From Halomonas sp. 'Soap Lake #6' (lineage in GTDB: Bacteria; Pseudomonadota; Gammaproteobacteria; Pseudomonadales; Halomonadaceae), in NCBI RefSeq assembly GCF_003031405.1, contig NZ_CP020469.1:558001-622000 (forward strand): a stretch of DNA of 64,000 nt. The letters run 5' to 3'. The position numbers and the translations under genes are program-made. Below are positions 16,995-24,747 of the stretch, piece after piece; position 1 is the stretch's first letter; each line of letters starts with the position of its first letter. The notes beneath the pieces are model-generated. The model searched no databases. It saw only the letters and a program-made list of their open reading frames with translations, and was not told where the DNA came from.

Positions 16995-17042
16995 ATGCGT
17001 AGCGCTAACGTCGTCTTTGTACTTCAACGTTAAGGAACCGAA

Positions 17043-17537
17043 ATGTCACATGTAATTGAAACAGCCGCTGGCGTGCCCAGCAGCGGCCCGCTTGCCGAAG
17101 CCCTGAGCATGCGCGGCAAATTGATGGAGCTGACTCAAGCATCTTATGAGGCCGCACTGCTACCCAGTGATGCCGGGAATTTGCCTGCCAACCTAAGAGC
17201 GGCACTGGCATGTCGCATGGCGAGAATTTGCCAGCAATCCGGGCTGACACAGCACTATGCTGATTTGCTTGCCGGGTATGGTGATGACGCGGATCCTTAC
17301 CAACTGGCCCTGCCAGGCAAAATGCCGCCTGCTGATGAGCAGCGTTTGGTAGCGGTGGTGGATTACGTTGATTTGGTCACCGAGCGACCACGGGATGCCA
17401 GCGAAGCAACTATCGGTTCCCTACGTACCGCAGGCATTGATGAAGCAGATATTGTCCGCTTAGCCGGGTTGGTCGCTTTTGTTAATTACCAGTTGCGCGT
17501 TGCTGCTGTGCTGAGTGTGATGGGGAAAAGTCAATGA
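17043..17537 (+). CDS. Carboxymuconolactone-decarboxylase-fold protein (CMD domain, Avi_7170-like)
   Basis: A small 164-residue, largely helical protein of the CMD/AhpD superfamily. It has no CxxC pair; single cysteines are in ALACRMARIC. Its partner encoded by the next gene has the redox pair. Such CMD/peroxidase-domain pairs are known as conserved neighbours (families named after Avi_7170 and Avi_7169), usually beside flavin monooxygenases, but with no proven reaction. TAAGGA precedes the ATG. The stop overlaps the next start by 4 bases. Confidence 0.75.
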   Translation: MSHVIETAAGVPSSGPLAEALSMRGKLMELTQASYEAALLPSDAGNLPANLRAALACRMARICQQSGLTQHYADLLAGYGDDADPYQLALPGKMPPADEQRLVAVVDYVDLVTERPRDASEATIGSLRTAGIDEADIVRLAGLVAFVNYQLRVAAVLSVMGKSQ

Positions 17538-18112
17538 GTCGTGTCATTCACAAGTTCACCACCCGGGTACCCACGTGGCGTCCCCATATCACCCCAATTG
17601 ATTTTGAGAAGGCGACGCCTGCTCAACGGGAAGCGCTGAAAGAGACACCTTCCAATACCAAAATTTCCGACTATGTACTGGTGTTGGCGCATGATCCTGA
17701 GCCGCTGCGTATCCGCACGTCTCTATTTAACGGCATCATGTATGACAAGGGTGGTTTATCCCGTGAAGAGCGGGAGCTGGGAGCCGTGGCAGCATCGGTC
17801 GTCAACCGCTGCATCTACTGCGCTGCCGTGCATGCTCAGCGTTATAACAACCTGACGCGTGACGAGCGGGTGATGCAAGAGATCTTCTTCAATGGCGAAA
17901 AGGCGGATATCGATGCACGCCAGCGTGCCATCCTTAAGTTCGGCATGCGGCTCTCAGAGTGTCCGCCAAAAGTAACCGAAGATGATATTGCCAGTCTCCG
18001 TGAAGTAGGGCTGGATGATCAGGAAATTTTGGATCTTACTCTCTCAACCACTCTGTTTGGCTGGGCGAACCGGCTTATGCATACCCTCGGGGAGCCCGTA
18101 TCGGGGGCATAG
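17534..18112 (+). CDS. AhpD-like alkylhydroperoxidase domain protein (Avi_7169-like)
   Basis: 192 residues with the AhpD active-site signature NRCIYCAAVHAQRY (CxxC followed by His), expected to form a redox-active dithiol. It is coupled to the CMD protein by ATGA overlap. In context the pair may remove peroxide or a reactive oxygenated intermediate made by the flavin enzyme, or may catalyse a ring or C-S step. Family assignment is firm at superfamily level, the role is not. Confidence 0.82.
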   Translation: MSRVIHKFTTRVPTWRPHITPIDFEKATPAQREALKETPSNTKISDYVLVLAHDPEPLRIRTSLFNGIMYDKGGLSREERELGAVAASVVNRCIYCAAVHAQRYNNLTRDERVMQEIFFNGEKADIDARQRAILKFGMRLSECPPKVTEDDIASLREVGLDDQEILDLTLSTTLFGWANRLMHTLGEPVSGA

Positions 18113-18141
18113 ATTAACCAAGCGGCCCGCTTTTAAAACGT

Positions 18142-18157
18142 TGGCACATCTCTAGCT
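18142..18157 (+). promoter_or_regulatory. Possible sigma-54 promoter before the TRAP genes
   Basis: TGGCAC, 5 bases, TAGCT resembles the -24/-12 consensus TGGCAC-N5-TTGCW with one mismatch in the -12 box. It lies 42 bases before the DctP start in the only sizeable gap (86 bp) of the run. No sigma-54 activator is adjacent, so confidence is low. Confidence 0.3.
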
Positions 18158-18198
18158 AGTACATATAGACAGTTAGCATATATAAGAGGAACGTCCCC

Positions 18199-19185
18199 AT
18201 GACAAAACATACGTTTTCGCGCTTGGCCCTGGTGGCCGCTACTTCCATGCTTTTTATTTCCCCCGCTATGGCAGAAACCTTACGCCTGGGTACGGTAGTA
18301 AGTGCTCCTCATCCCTGGATTGATGCAGCTGAAGCGTTCAAAGCCGAAGTGGCAGAAGCGACCGATGGGCGTATCAATGTACAAATTTTTCCAGGTGGCC
18401 AATTAGGTAACGACCAGACAATGGTCGATGAGATTCGTATCGGTACCACCGATATGATCATTGGCGGGGTGATGAATATTTCGCCTTATACCCCTGAGTT
18501 TGAAATTTTCAGTCTTAATTATCTTTTTGAAGATATGGATAAGTTCCAGGCTGCCACCTCTCCCGACTCGCCCGTGTTTGACTACTTCGCCAACGCGATG
18601 CAGGAGTCAGGGGTAGGCTTGAAGTTGTTGAGCCTGACTGGTGGTGGAACGCGTAACTTGAGCACCAATACCGGACCTGTTACCCAGCCTTCGGATATGC
18701 AAGGTGTCAAGATGCGTGTGACCGGCTCGCGTCTGGATGCTGACATGTGGCAGTCAGTTGGTGCGTTGACAACATCACTGCCATGGACAGAAATCTACAC
18801 CGGTCTGCAAACCGGCGTAGTGGGGGCCTTCGAGAGCACCATCAGTGGCTATTACTCAAGCCGTCTGTATGAAGTGGCCCCTTATCATGCCAAAACCGAA
18901 CATCAGGTGATGATGAGCCATATCTCCATCAGTGAGAACCGCTTCAACCGCTTCTCGGAAGAGGATCAGGCCATCATTCTCACAGCGGCCCAGAATGCGG
19001 GTGAGTTCGGCACTGAAAAAGGAGTGGAGTACGATGCCGAGTTTATTCAGGAGTTCGAGGAGTTGGGCGTAACGGTGACCGAAGTCGACAAGCAGGCCTT
19101 TATTGATGCAGTCGTTCCTCTGCATGACGAGTTTGCTGAGGAGCGTGGCTTGACTGAGCTACTTGAAACGATTCGCAACCTGTAA
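18199..19185 (+). CDS. dctP: TRAP transporter substrate-binding protein DctP
   Basis: A 328-residue periplasmic solute receptor. The signal peptide ends at PAMA (residue 25). The DctP pattern includes FPGGQLGNDQTMVDEIRIGT and MQGVKMRVTGS, whose Arg usually binds a substrate carboxylate, then LPWTEIYTGLQTGVVGAFES. GAGGAAC stands before the ATG. It supplies the DctQM permease. Because the preceding genes are enzymes on the same strand, it probably binds the amino-acid-like or carboxylate substrate they degrade. Confidence 0.93.
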   Translation: MTKHTFSRLALVAATSMLFISPAMAETLRLGTVVSAPHPWIDAAEAFKAEVAEATDGRINVQIFPGGQLGNDQTMVDEIRIGTTDMIIGGVMNISPYTPEFEIFSLNYLFEDMDKFQAATSPDSPVFDYFANAMQESGVGLKLLSLTGGGTRNLSTNTGPVTQPSDMQGVKMRVTGSRLDADMWQSVGALTTSLPWTEIYTGLQTGVVGAFESTISGYYSSRLYEVAPYHAKTEHQVMMSHISISENRFNRFSEEDQAIILTAAQNAGEFGTEKGVEYDAEFIQEFEELGVTVTEVDKQAFIDAVVPLHDEFAEERGLTELLETIRNL

Positions 19186-19260
19186 ACCGCAATCCATCAG
19201 TGCTTTGGCGTGCTGTTTTTGACACATCTGGAAGCAGTACGCCAATGAAAGGGCAGAAAA

Positions 19261-19767
19261 ATGCGGAAAATAAACGATCTGTTGGAGAAGCTCCTGACAT
19301 TTATCGCAGGCTCGCTGTTTGCAGCCTTTATCCTAACGGTGCTCTATCAGGTGGTGGCACGTAACTACCTGAAAATTTCAGTATCGTGGACCGATGAAGT
19401 CGCTATGGCTTGTTTCATTTGGGCGGTCTTTATTGGAGCGGCCATTGCACTGCGTAAACGTAAGCACTATGTGGTAGACGTTTTCCCTCCAAGCTTTGTT
19501 ATGACTCAGCGTGTATTGCGCCTATTCGGTAGCCTTGCCTGTCTGCCCGTGATCTATGTACTGATTGTGCACGGTAATGTGTTGGTGGATATGGGCTGGA
19601 ACAGACGCTCGGTAGCGCTGGGTACGCCCATGGCTTATGTGTTCGCCGCGATCCCCGTAGCAGGTATCGCCATGCTGCTGTTTTCTATTGAGACTATTCG
19701 CGATGATATCGCCATGTTGCGTGCTGGTAGAGGTGCGGCAAATGGTGGAGAGGCCCCTGAATCATGA
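19261..19767 (+). CDS. dctQ: TRAP transporter small permease DctQ
   Basis: 168 residues with four predicted membrane helices and the DctQ pattern WTDEVAMACFIWAVFIGAAIA followed by a basic segment (LRKRKHYVVD). It forms the inner-membrane unit with DctM, whose gene overlaps its stop by 4 bases. The AGGGCAG before the ATG at 19261 is a fair ribosome site. Confidence 0.93.
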   Translation: MRKINDLLEKLLTFIAGSLFAAFILTVLYQVVARNYLKISVSWTDEVAMACFIWAVFIGAAIALRKRKHYVVDVFPPSFVMTQRVLRLFGSLACLPVIYVLIVHGNVLVDMGWNRRSVALGTPMAYVFAAIPVAGIAMLLFSIETIRDDIAMLRAGRGAANGGEAPES

Positions 19768-21053
19768 GTCCATTGATCACCTTGATTGGCAGTTTTCTGG
19801 TTCTTATCGGCCTAAGTGTCCCTATCGCTTTTGCTATTGGTTTGGCTTCCATATTAACGATCATGCAATTGGGGTTGCCTTTAACATCGGTCGTTAATCA
19901 GATGTTTGCCAGCATTAACTCATTCCCGTTACTGGCCGTACCTTTCTTCCTATTGTTAGGGCGCCTGATGAACGACGGGGGAATCACCGACCGCCTGCTG
20001 CGCTTTGCTGATAGTACCGTTGGGCATATTCGCGGTGGCCTGGGCCATATCAATGTCATGGTATCCATGATGTTCGCCAGCCTTTCTGGGTCTGCAGCTG
20101 CAGATACTGCCAGTGTGGGGGCGGTACTCATTCCGGCTATGAAGAAATCGGGCTATCCTGCTCCATTTGCTGTGGCATTGACGGCAGCATCGTCGGTGTT
20201 GGGGGGTATTATTCCGCCCTCGATTCTCATGGTGATTTACGGCGCTTTCGGCAACGTGTCGGTAGGTGCCCTATTTATGGGAGGCATACTGCCAGGGATA
20301 CTCGTCGGTTTGATGCAGATGGGGTATGTGTATTACATCGCCAGAAAGCACGATATTAAAGCAACGGGTAAGTTCTCTTTCCGTCAAATGGGGCGTACTG
20401 CTATCACTGCTGCTCCACCCATGGTGTTGCCGCTTGTGGTTCTCGGTGGCATAACCCTGGGCGTCTTCACTGCTACGGAAGCGGCTTCGGTAGCGGTGCT
20501 GGTAGGTATGTTGTTGGCCTTTGTTTTTTATCGAGCGATACGTTTTAGGCAGCTTCCAGGAATTTTGTCAGACTCGGTTGTGGCCTTTTCGTTACCCATG
20601 TTTGCTGTAGCGTCTGCAGGCATTATGGGGTGGCTGATTTCGTATTTGGGGATCGCTCAGGAGGTAGCCAACTTTATTCTGTCCGTAACGCAGTCGCAGG
20701 TAGGCATCATGCTGCTGGTGATGCTGTTCATGTTAGTGATTGGAACCGTTCTCAGCCCGGTGACGGCAGTTATTATCTTCCTCCCCATTATTCAGGGGCT
20801 GTGTATCGCTGCTGATATCAACCAGATCCACATGGCGCTGGTAGTGATTTTATCGCTGACCCTAGGGTTGATTACGCCTCCGTATGGTATTTGCTTGCTT
20901 ATCGCAACACAGATCGGCGACGTTTCCATGCCGCGTGCTTTTATGGCAGTGATACCGCTGATAGTGCTCATTATGTCGATAATTATCGCCATGATACTGC
21001 TACCAAGTGTCTTTCTGTATTTACCGCAATTGGTGTTTCCAAAAGCCTTTTAG
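19764..21053 (+). CDS. dctM: TRAP transporter large permease DctM
   Basis: 429 residues with about 12 membrane helices and family landmarks PFFLLLGRLMNDGGITDRL, GSAAADTASVGAVLIPAMKK, GGIIPPSILMVIYG and LITPPYGICLL. It is the sodium-driven transport subunit. It ends the plus-strand run, and the gene behind it (azlD) is convergent, only 14 bases away, with no clear terminator hairpin between them. Confidence 0.94.
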   Translation: MSPLITLIGSFLVLIGLSVPIAFAIGLASILTIMQLGLPLTSVVNQMFASINSFPLLAVPFFLLLGRLMNDGGITDRLLRFADSTVGHIRGGLGHINVMVSMMFASLSGSAAADTASVGAVLIPAMKKSGYPAPFAVALTAASSVLGGIIPPSILMVIYGAFGNVSVGALFMGGILPGILVGLMQMGYVYYIARKHDIKATGKFSFRQMGRTAITAAPPMVLPLVVLGGITLGVFTATEAASVAVLVGMLLAFVFYRAIRFRQLPGILSDSVVAFSLPMFAVASAGIMGWLISYLGIAQEVANFILSVTQSQVGIMLLVMLFMLVIGTVLSPVTAVIIFLPIIQGLCIAADINQIHMALVVILSLTLGLITPPYGICLLIATQIGDVSMPRAFMAVIPLIVLIMSIIIAMILLPSVFLYLPQLVFPKAF

Positions 21054-21067
21054 TAAAGGGGGGAGCG

Positions 21068-21403
21068 TTACATTAGCGCGACCCCCACCTCGACGATTCC
21101 AAATACAGCTACTCCAGCAGCGACTGGCCAGCCCAGTGAACGTAGCCGTGACCATACCCACAGAGTGACGGAAAGCCCGATAGCGGTGGCAATCCATGAA
21201 ACGGCACTCGGGCTCACTGGCACGATAGAAACACCGAGCACTGCGGCAATCATCAGCGGGCCGAGAATACTGAGCCATTGAGGCATATTGTTGATGCCTG
21301 CTTCACTGTTTAAACGGCGCTGCATCCATAGAAAAGGCACCACACGTATCAGCAGAGTACCTAATGCGGATATCACCACCGCTAACCACAACGCGCTACT
21401 CAT
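21068..21403 (-). CDS. azlD: AzlD family branched-chain amino acid exporter subunit
   Basis: A small 111-residue membrane protein with three or four helices, the usual AzlD size, including LGTLLIRVVPFLW near the N terminus. The start at 21403 has GGAGG just upstream and overlaps the azlC stop by 8 bases; an earlier codon at 21424 lacks a site. AzlD acts with AzlC in export of branched-chain amino acids or analogues. Confidence 0.9.
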   Translation of the reverse strand: MSSALWLAVVISALGTLLIRVVPFLWMQRRLNSEAGINNMPQWLSILGPLMIAAVLGVSIVPVSPSAVSWIATAIGLSVTLWVWSRLRSLGWPVAAGVAVFGIVEVGVALM

Positions 21404-22121
21404 TGCTCCCCCTCCTTTTTTCAAACTTCACCAGATAGAAGCAGAGTGCGCCACAGGCAGCTGCCAGTGGGATGGCCACGTTGCCCCACCCAGCCAGTGT
21501 TAAACATAATGCAGCAATGATGGTGAGCCCCATTGCCACTGCCCAGCGTTTATCGGTAAAGCGCGGGGCCACCATGGTGAGAAAAAGAGCGGGTAGGGCG
21601 AAAGGCATAATTTCACCCAATAACGGCCAGCGGGCAGTAAATGCTTCACCTGCGGTTGCGCCCACGGCAGTACCCACCACCCACGCTCCCCAGGCCAGTA
21701 GTGATGCACCCATAAACCAGCTAAAGCGTTTAGCGTCAGGCAATTGGGGGAGTCGCGTTAACGCCAGTGCGAATACCTGGTCGGTCAGGCCGTGCATTAA
21801 CCAAGGCCAGTGGCGGCTACGTGGCAGCAGCCCTGCCAGGTTGGGGCCGTACACCACATGGCGGACGTTAATTAGCAGTGTCATTGCGACGACCAGCCAT
21901 AGTGGTGCGCCTGCAGCGATCATGCCTACAAATAAAAATTGCGAGGCACCGGCGTAAATTAGCGCTGAAATGGCGGTGGCTTCTAACGTACTAAAACCTG
22001 CTTGGCTAGCGATTAAGCCAAACGATAGCGCAACAGGGATATATCCCCCCAATAGCGGAATGGCCTCTCTCACGCCTTGCAGCGCGCTACGTCCTGGGGA
22101 GTGGCTGGCAACTTGGTTCAT
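21396..22121 (-). CDS. azlC: AzlC family branched-chain amino acid permease
   Basis: 241 residues with the AzlC landmarks IPLLGGYIPVALSFGLIA, ISALIYAGASQFLFVGM and NVRHVVYGPNLAGLLP. It is the large subunit of the exporter and partners AzlD. Its ATG overlaps the XRE-cupin regulator stop by 4 bases. The three genes form one operon that runs towards the TRAP genes. Confidence 0.93.
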   Translation of the reverse strand: MNQVASHSPGRSALQGVREAIPLLGGYIPVALSFGLIASQAGFSTLEATAISALIYAGASQFLFVGMIAAGAPLWLVVAMTLLINVRHVVYGPNLAGLLPRSRHWPWLMHGLTDQVFALALTRLPQLPDAKRFSWFMGASLLAWGAWVVGTAVGATAGEAFTARWPLLGEIMPFALPALFLTMVAPRFTDKRWAVAMGLTIIAALCLTLAGWGNVAIPLAAACGALCFYLVKFEKRRGSNE

Positions 22122-22648
22122 GGTGTTTCGCTCCCGTCACCATAGGTGATCGTCATTATCAACGTGGCCTCAACTGTGCGGGTGCGGTAAAGGTGCGGTT
22201 GATCGGCGGGGAAAGTGATGGTTTCTCCTGGCCTAAGCGAAGTGGTTGCCCCTTCTGGCCCAGCTTCCAGCGAACCATTAATTAGCGTTAACGTCTCTTG
22301 GGTACCAGGTGTATGGGCTTCTGCGCGACGTAGGGTATTGGGTGCGCAGCGCATCCAGTAGGCATCCACTTGGGGAGAGCCTTTTCCTTGGTCAATTAGT
22401 TGTACCTGCACACCATCTTCCCCGAGGGGCACGTTAATGGGTGCAACCAGGGTGCCGAAAGGTACATTAAGCTGTACTGCCAGCCGCCAGATGGTATCCA
22501 AAGTGGGATTGCCATTGCCTTGTTCAAGGCGGCACAGGTTAGATTTGGCAATACCCGCTGCATTAGCTAGGTAGGAGAGTGACCAGCCCCGCGCTTGGCG
22601 AAGGGATTGTAAATGCTGGCCTAGGGTACTGAGTGAGTGCTCATCCAT
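22118..22648 (-). CDS. XRE family regulator with C-terminal cupin domain
   Basis: 176 residues. Residues 8-66 form an XRE helix-turn-helix (LQSLRQARGWSLSYLANAAG, IAKSNLCRLEQGNGNPTLDT). Residues 100-172 form a cupin with PGETITFPADQPHLYR. Regulators of this type often control amino-acid export genes. It is first in an operon with azlC and azlD, and a near-perfect long palindrome lies directly before its start, which suggests autoregulation. The cupin probably binds a small effector such as an amino acid. Confidence 0.9.
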   Translation of the reverse strand: MDEHSLSTLGQHLQSLRQARGWSLSYLANAAGIAKSNLCRLEQGNGNPTLDTIWRLAVQLNVPFGTLVAPINVPLGEDGVQVQLIDQGKGSPQVDAYWMRCAPNTLRRAEAHTPGTQETLTLINGSLEAGPEGATTSLRPGETITFPADQPHLYRTRTVEATLIMTITYGDGSETP

Positions 22649-22654
22649 TCTATT

Positions 22655-22702
22655 ATCCCGCTGTTCCTTTTATAGAGCGTTCTATATAAAGAACAGCGGG
22701 AT
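22655..22702. promoter_or_regulatory. Long palindrome before the XRE-cupin gene
   Basis: Twelve perfect bases (ATCCCGCTGTTC, 22655-22666) pair with 22691-22702, and the inner arms also match with two mismatches around a GCGT centre. The whole is a 48-bp near-palindrome in the 69-bp gap between sstT and the regulator. It could be the regulator's operator, or the sstT terminator, although no T-run follows. Confidence 0.6.
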
Positions 22703-22717
22703 GTCAATCAAGTTAAG

Positions 22718-23953
22718 CTATGCATCATTAATAGAGTCGTATGGCTTACGCGCTTGGCATGCCGCTGCGGTGAACAGTACATCGGTAGAGGAGTTGAGCG
22801 CAGTCTCGGTAGAGTCCTGTACTACGCTGATCACAAAGCCAATTGCTACTGCTTGCATAGCCACTTCCGTGGGAATACCAAACAGGTTGGATGCCATGGG
22901 AATCAACATCAGCGAGCCACCCGCTACGCCTGAAACCCCGCAGGCGGCCAGCGCCGACACCACGCACAGTAACAGGGCGGTGGGGAAATCAACGCTAATG
23001 CCTAGTGTGTGTGCGGTTGCCAGGGTAATTACTGTAATGGTGATTGCGGCTCCACACATGTTGATGGTCGCACCAAGTGGAATAGAGATGGAATAGGTGT
23101 CGGGGTCGAGCTTTAAACGGCGGCAAAGCTCTAGGTTAACCGGAATATTCGCTGCCGAGCTGCGAGTGAAAAATGCCGTAATGGCGCTGCCGCGTAAGCA
23201 GGTGAATACTAACGGGTAGGGGTTTTGGCGTGTGGTTAGGTAGACCAGTAGCGGATTACTAACGAGCGCGACAAACAGCATGCAGCCTACAATCACACCC
23301 AGTAGTTGGGCGTAGTTAAGCAGGGCCTGAATGCCAGATTCTGCCAGGGTAGCTGCCACTAACCCAAAGATGCCAATCGGTGCTAAACGAATCACCAGTG
23401 TGACGATACGGGTTATCGCAGCAGATAAATCGTTTAACGCTTGGCGGGTGGTATCGCTGGCTTGGCGCAGTGCCAAGCCAAGGCCGATCGCCCACGCCAA
23501 AATAGCGATAAAGTTAGCTTCCATCAGTGCACTAACGGGGTTGGCAACCGCATTCAGCAGAAGATCCCGTAATACGCTAAAGATATCTCCAGGTGGGCTG
23601 CCGTCCACTTGACCTAGATCTAACGAAAGCTCAGTGGGAAAGAGGAAGCTGGCAGCGACAGCTATTAGTGCAGCGATTAGTGTGCCAATCACATACAGAG
23701 TCAACACCGGGCGAATGTGGGTTGGCTGGCCTTGCTGATGGGCTGAGATAGCAGCAGCGACCAGTACAAATACCAAAATAGGTGCCACTGCCTGCAAGGC
23801 GGCAATAAATAATTGGCCAAGCAGTGCTACATCGCTGGCAACGGTTGGTGCAAACAGGGCAAGTAATACCCCGGCCACAATGCCTAGTAAAATTTGTGGG
23901 ATAAGACCTAGCCGTAAAAGTGGCCGGAACACAGTGTGGGCGGTGGCGATCAT
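22718..23953 (-). CDS. sstT: Serine/threonine:sodium symporter SstT
   Basis: 411 residues of the dicarboxylate/amino acid:cation symporter family. The SstT-like features are [22 protein letters not shown] and [18 protein letters not shown] near residues 260-310, and the C-terminal [22 protein letters not shown]. It imports serine and threonine with sodium across the inner membrane. Length and motifs fit SstT better than GltP or DctA. The gene stands alone on the minus strand. Confidence 0.92.
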   Translation of the reverse strand: MIATAHTVFRPLLRLGLIPQILLGIVAGVLLALFAPTVASDVALLGQLFIAALQAVAPILVFVLVAAAISAHQQGQPTHIRPVLTLYVIGTLIAALIAVAASFLFPTELSLDLGQVDGSPPGDIFSVLRDLLLNAVANPVSALMEANFIAILAWAIGLGLALRQASDTTRQALNDLSAAITRIVTLVIRLAPIGIFGLVAATLAESGIQALLNYAQLLGVIVGCMLFVALVSNPLLVYLTTRQNPYPLVFTCLRGSAITAFFTRSSAANIPVNLELCRRLKLDPDTYSISIPLGATINMCGAAITITVITLATAHTLGISVDFPTALLLCVVSALAACGVSGVAGGSLMLIPMASNLFGIPTEVAMQAVAIGFVISVVQDSTETALNSSTDVLFTAAACQARKPYDSINDA

Positions 23954-24117
23954 TGCGCAGCTCTCAGGTAGCAGAAAGGGAGAGGCGTTCCGGCGATGGC
24001 CGTGAACGCGCCTGAAAGGGGCAGCATTCTACCAGTTGCTGTTACTGGGCGGGGTGATATTGTGCAAAACACACAGGTGTTGTGCGTATAAGCCCTCGTA
24101 CTAATATTTTACGTATC

Positions 24118-24150
24118 AAACAGAAAGGCTTGCCACTTAAGTAGCAAGCC
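24118..24150 (-). terminator. Terminator after the small unknown gene
   Basis: Stem GGCTTGC (24127-24133) with GCAAGCC (24144-24150) is followed on the minus strand by TTTCTGTTTG, a T-rich stretch. It lies 30 bases after the stop of the 112-residue protein gene. Confidence 0.6.
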
Positions 24151-24180
24151 CTTTGCGTTTGGCCAGCACATTGCTAGAAG

Positions 24181-24519
24181 TTAAGCAAAGGCCGATGTTT
24201 GAGAGGTAAATAAAGAGGATGAAATAGGGTGTGCAGCACGAGCATGGTTGAGAGAAATATTAGTAGAGTTTAAGCGAGCCATGTCGGCATAGGCCAGGTC
24301 GGTAAGTGATACAACATCAGGTGATGCTCCCCACTTTAATAACATCTCATCGATGTGACGTTCCGCATCATCAAATTGGCCGCAATGGCTAAGCAGTTTG
24401 GCGATAGTGTAATCGCATTCTGGAGTGTCAAACATCTCATCCTTGATCTCCTGGATGGCCAGCTGTAGGCCCGCTTGGGAAATGTCGGTTAAATTAATTT
24501 GCTGCTGGGTATGTTGCAT
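24181..24519 (-). CDS. Small protein of unknown function (112 residues)
   Basis: I do not recognise this protein. It is soluble, acidic in the first half and probably helical, with an IAKLLSHCGQFDDAERHIDEM stretch that looks like one tetratricopeptide-type hairpin. AAGGAG stands 7 bases before the ATG and a terminator follows, so it looks like a real single-gene unit. No membrane segment or signal is seen. Confidence 0.6.
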   Translation of the reverse strand: MQHTQQQINLTDISQAGLQLAIQEIKDEMFDTPECDYTIAKLLSHCGQFDDAERHIDEMLLKWGASPDVVSLTDLAYADMARLNSTNISLNHARAAHPISSSLFTSQTSAFA

Positions 24520-24666
24520 GCCACTACTCCTTGTGAATGCTAACGATTACTGCCATTTAAACAAGTTAGGCGTCTTACTTGTATGCCTCTTGCACCTATC
24601 GAGGCTAATACACTGCTGGGTGAGATTCAATCGCAAATTTAAAATGCTGAAAAATAGGATAGGCGC

Positions 24667-24697
24667 AAAAAAAATCCCCGCTAGCTCAGCGGGGATT
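24667..24697 (-). terminator. Strong intrinsic terminator of the glucan synthase gene
   Basis: A perfect 10-bp stem AATCCCCGCT/AGCGGGGATT with a 5-base loop is followed on the minus strand by eight T's. It lies about 50 bases after the stop at 24748. Confidence 0.93.
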
Positions 24698-24747
24698 GCA
24701 TTAGATATAGCAGTAAAAAACTCATAAAAGCTATACAAAATGTCATC

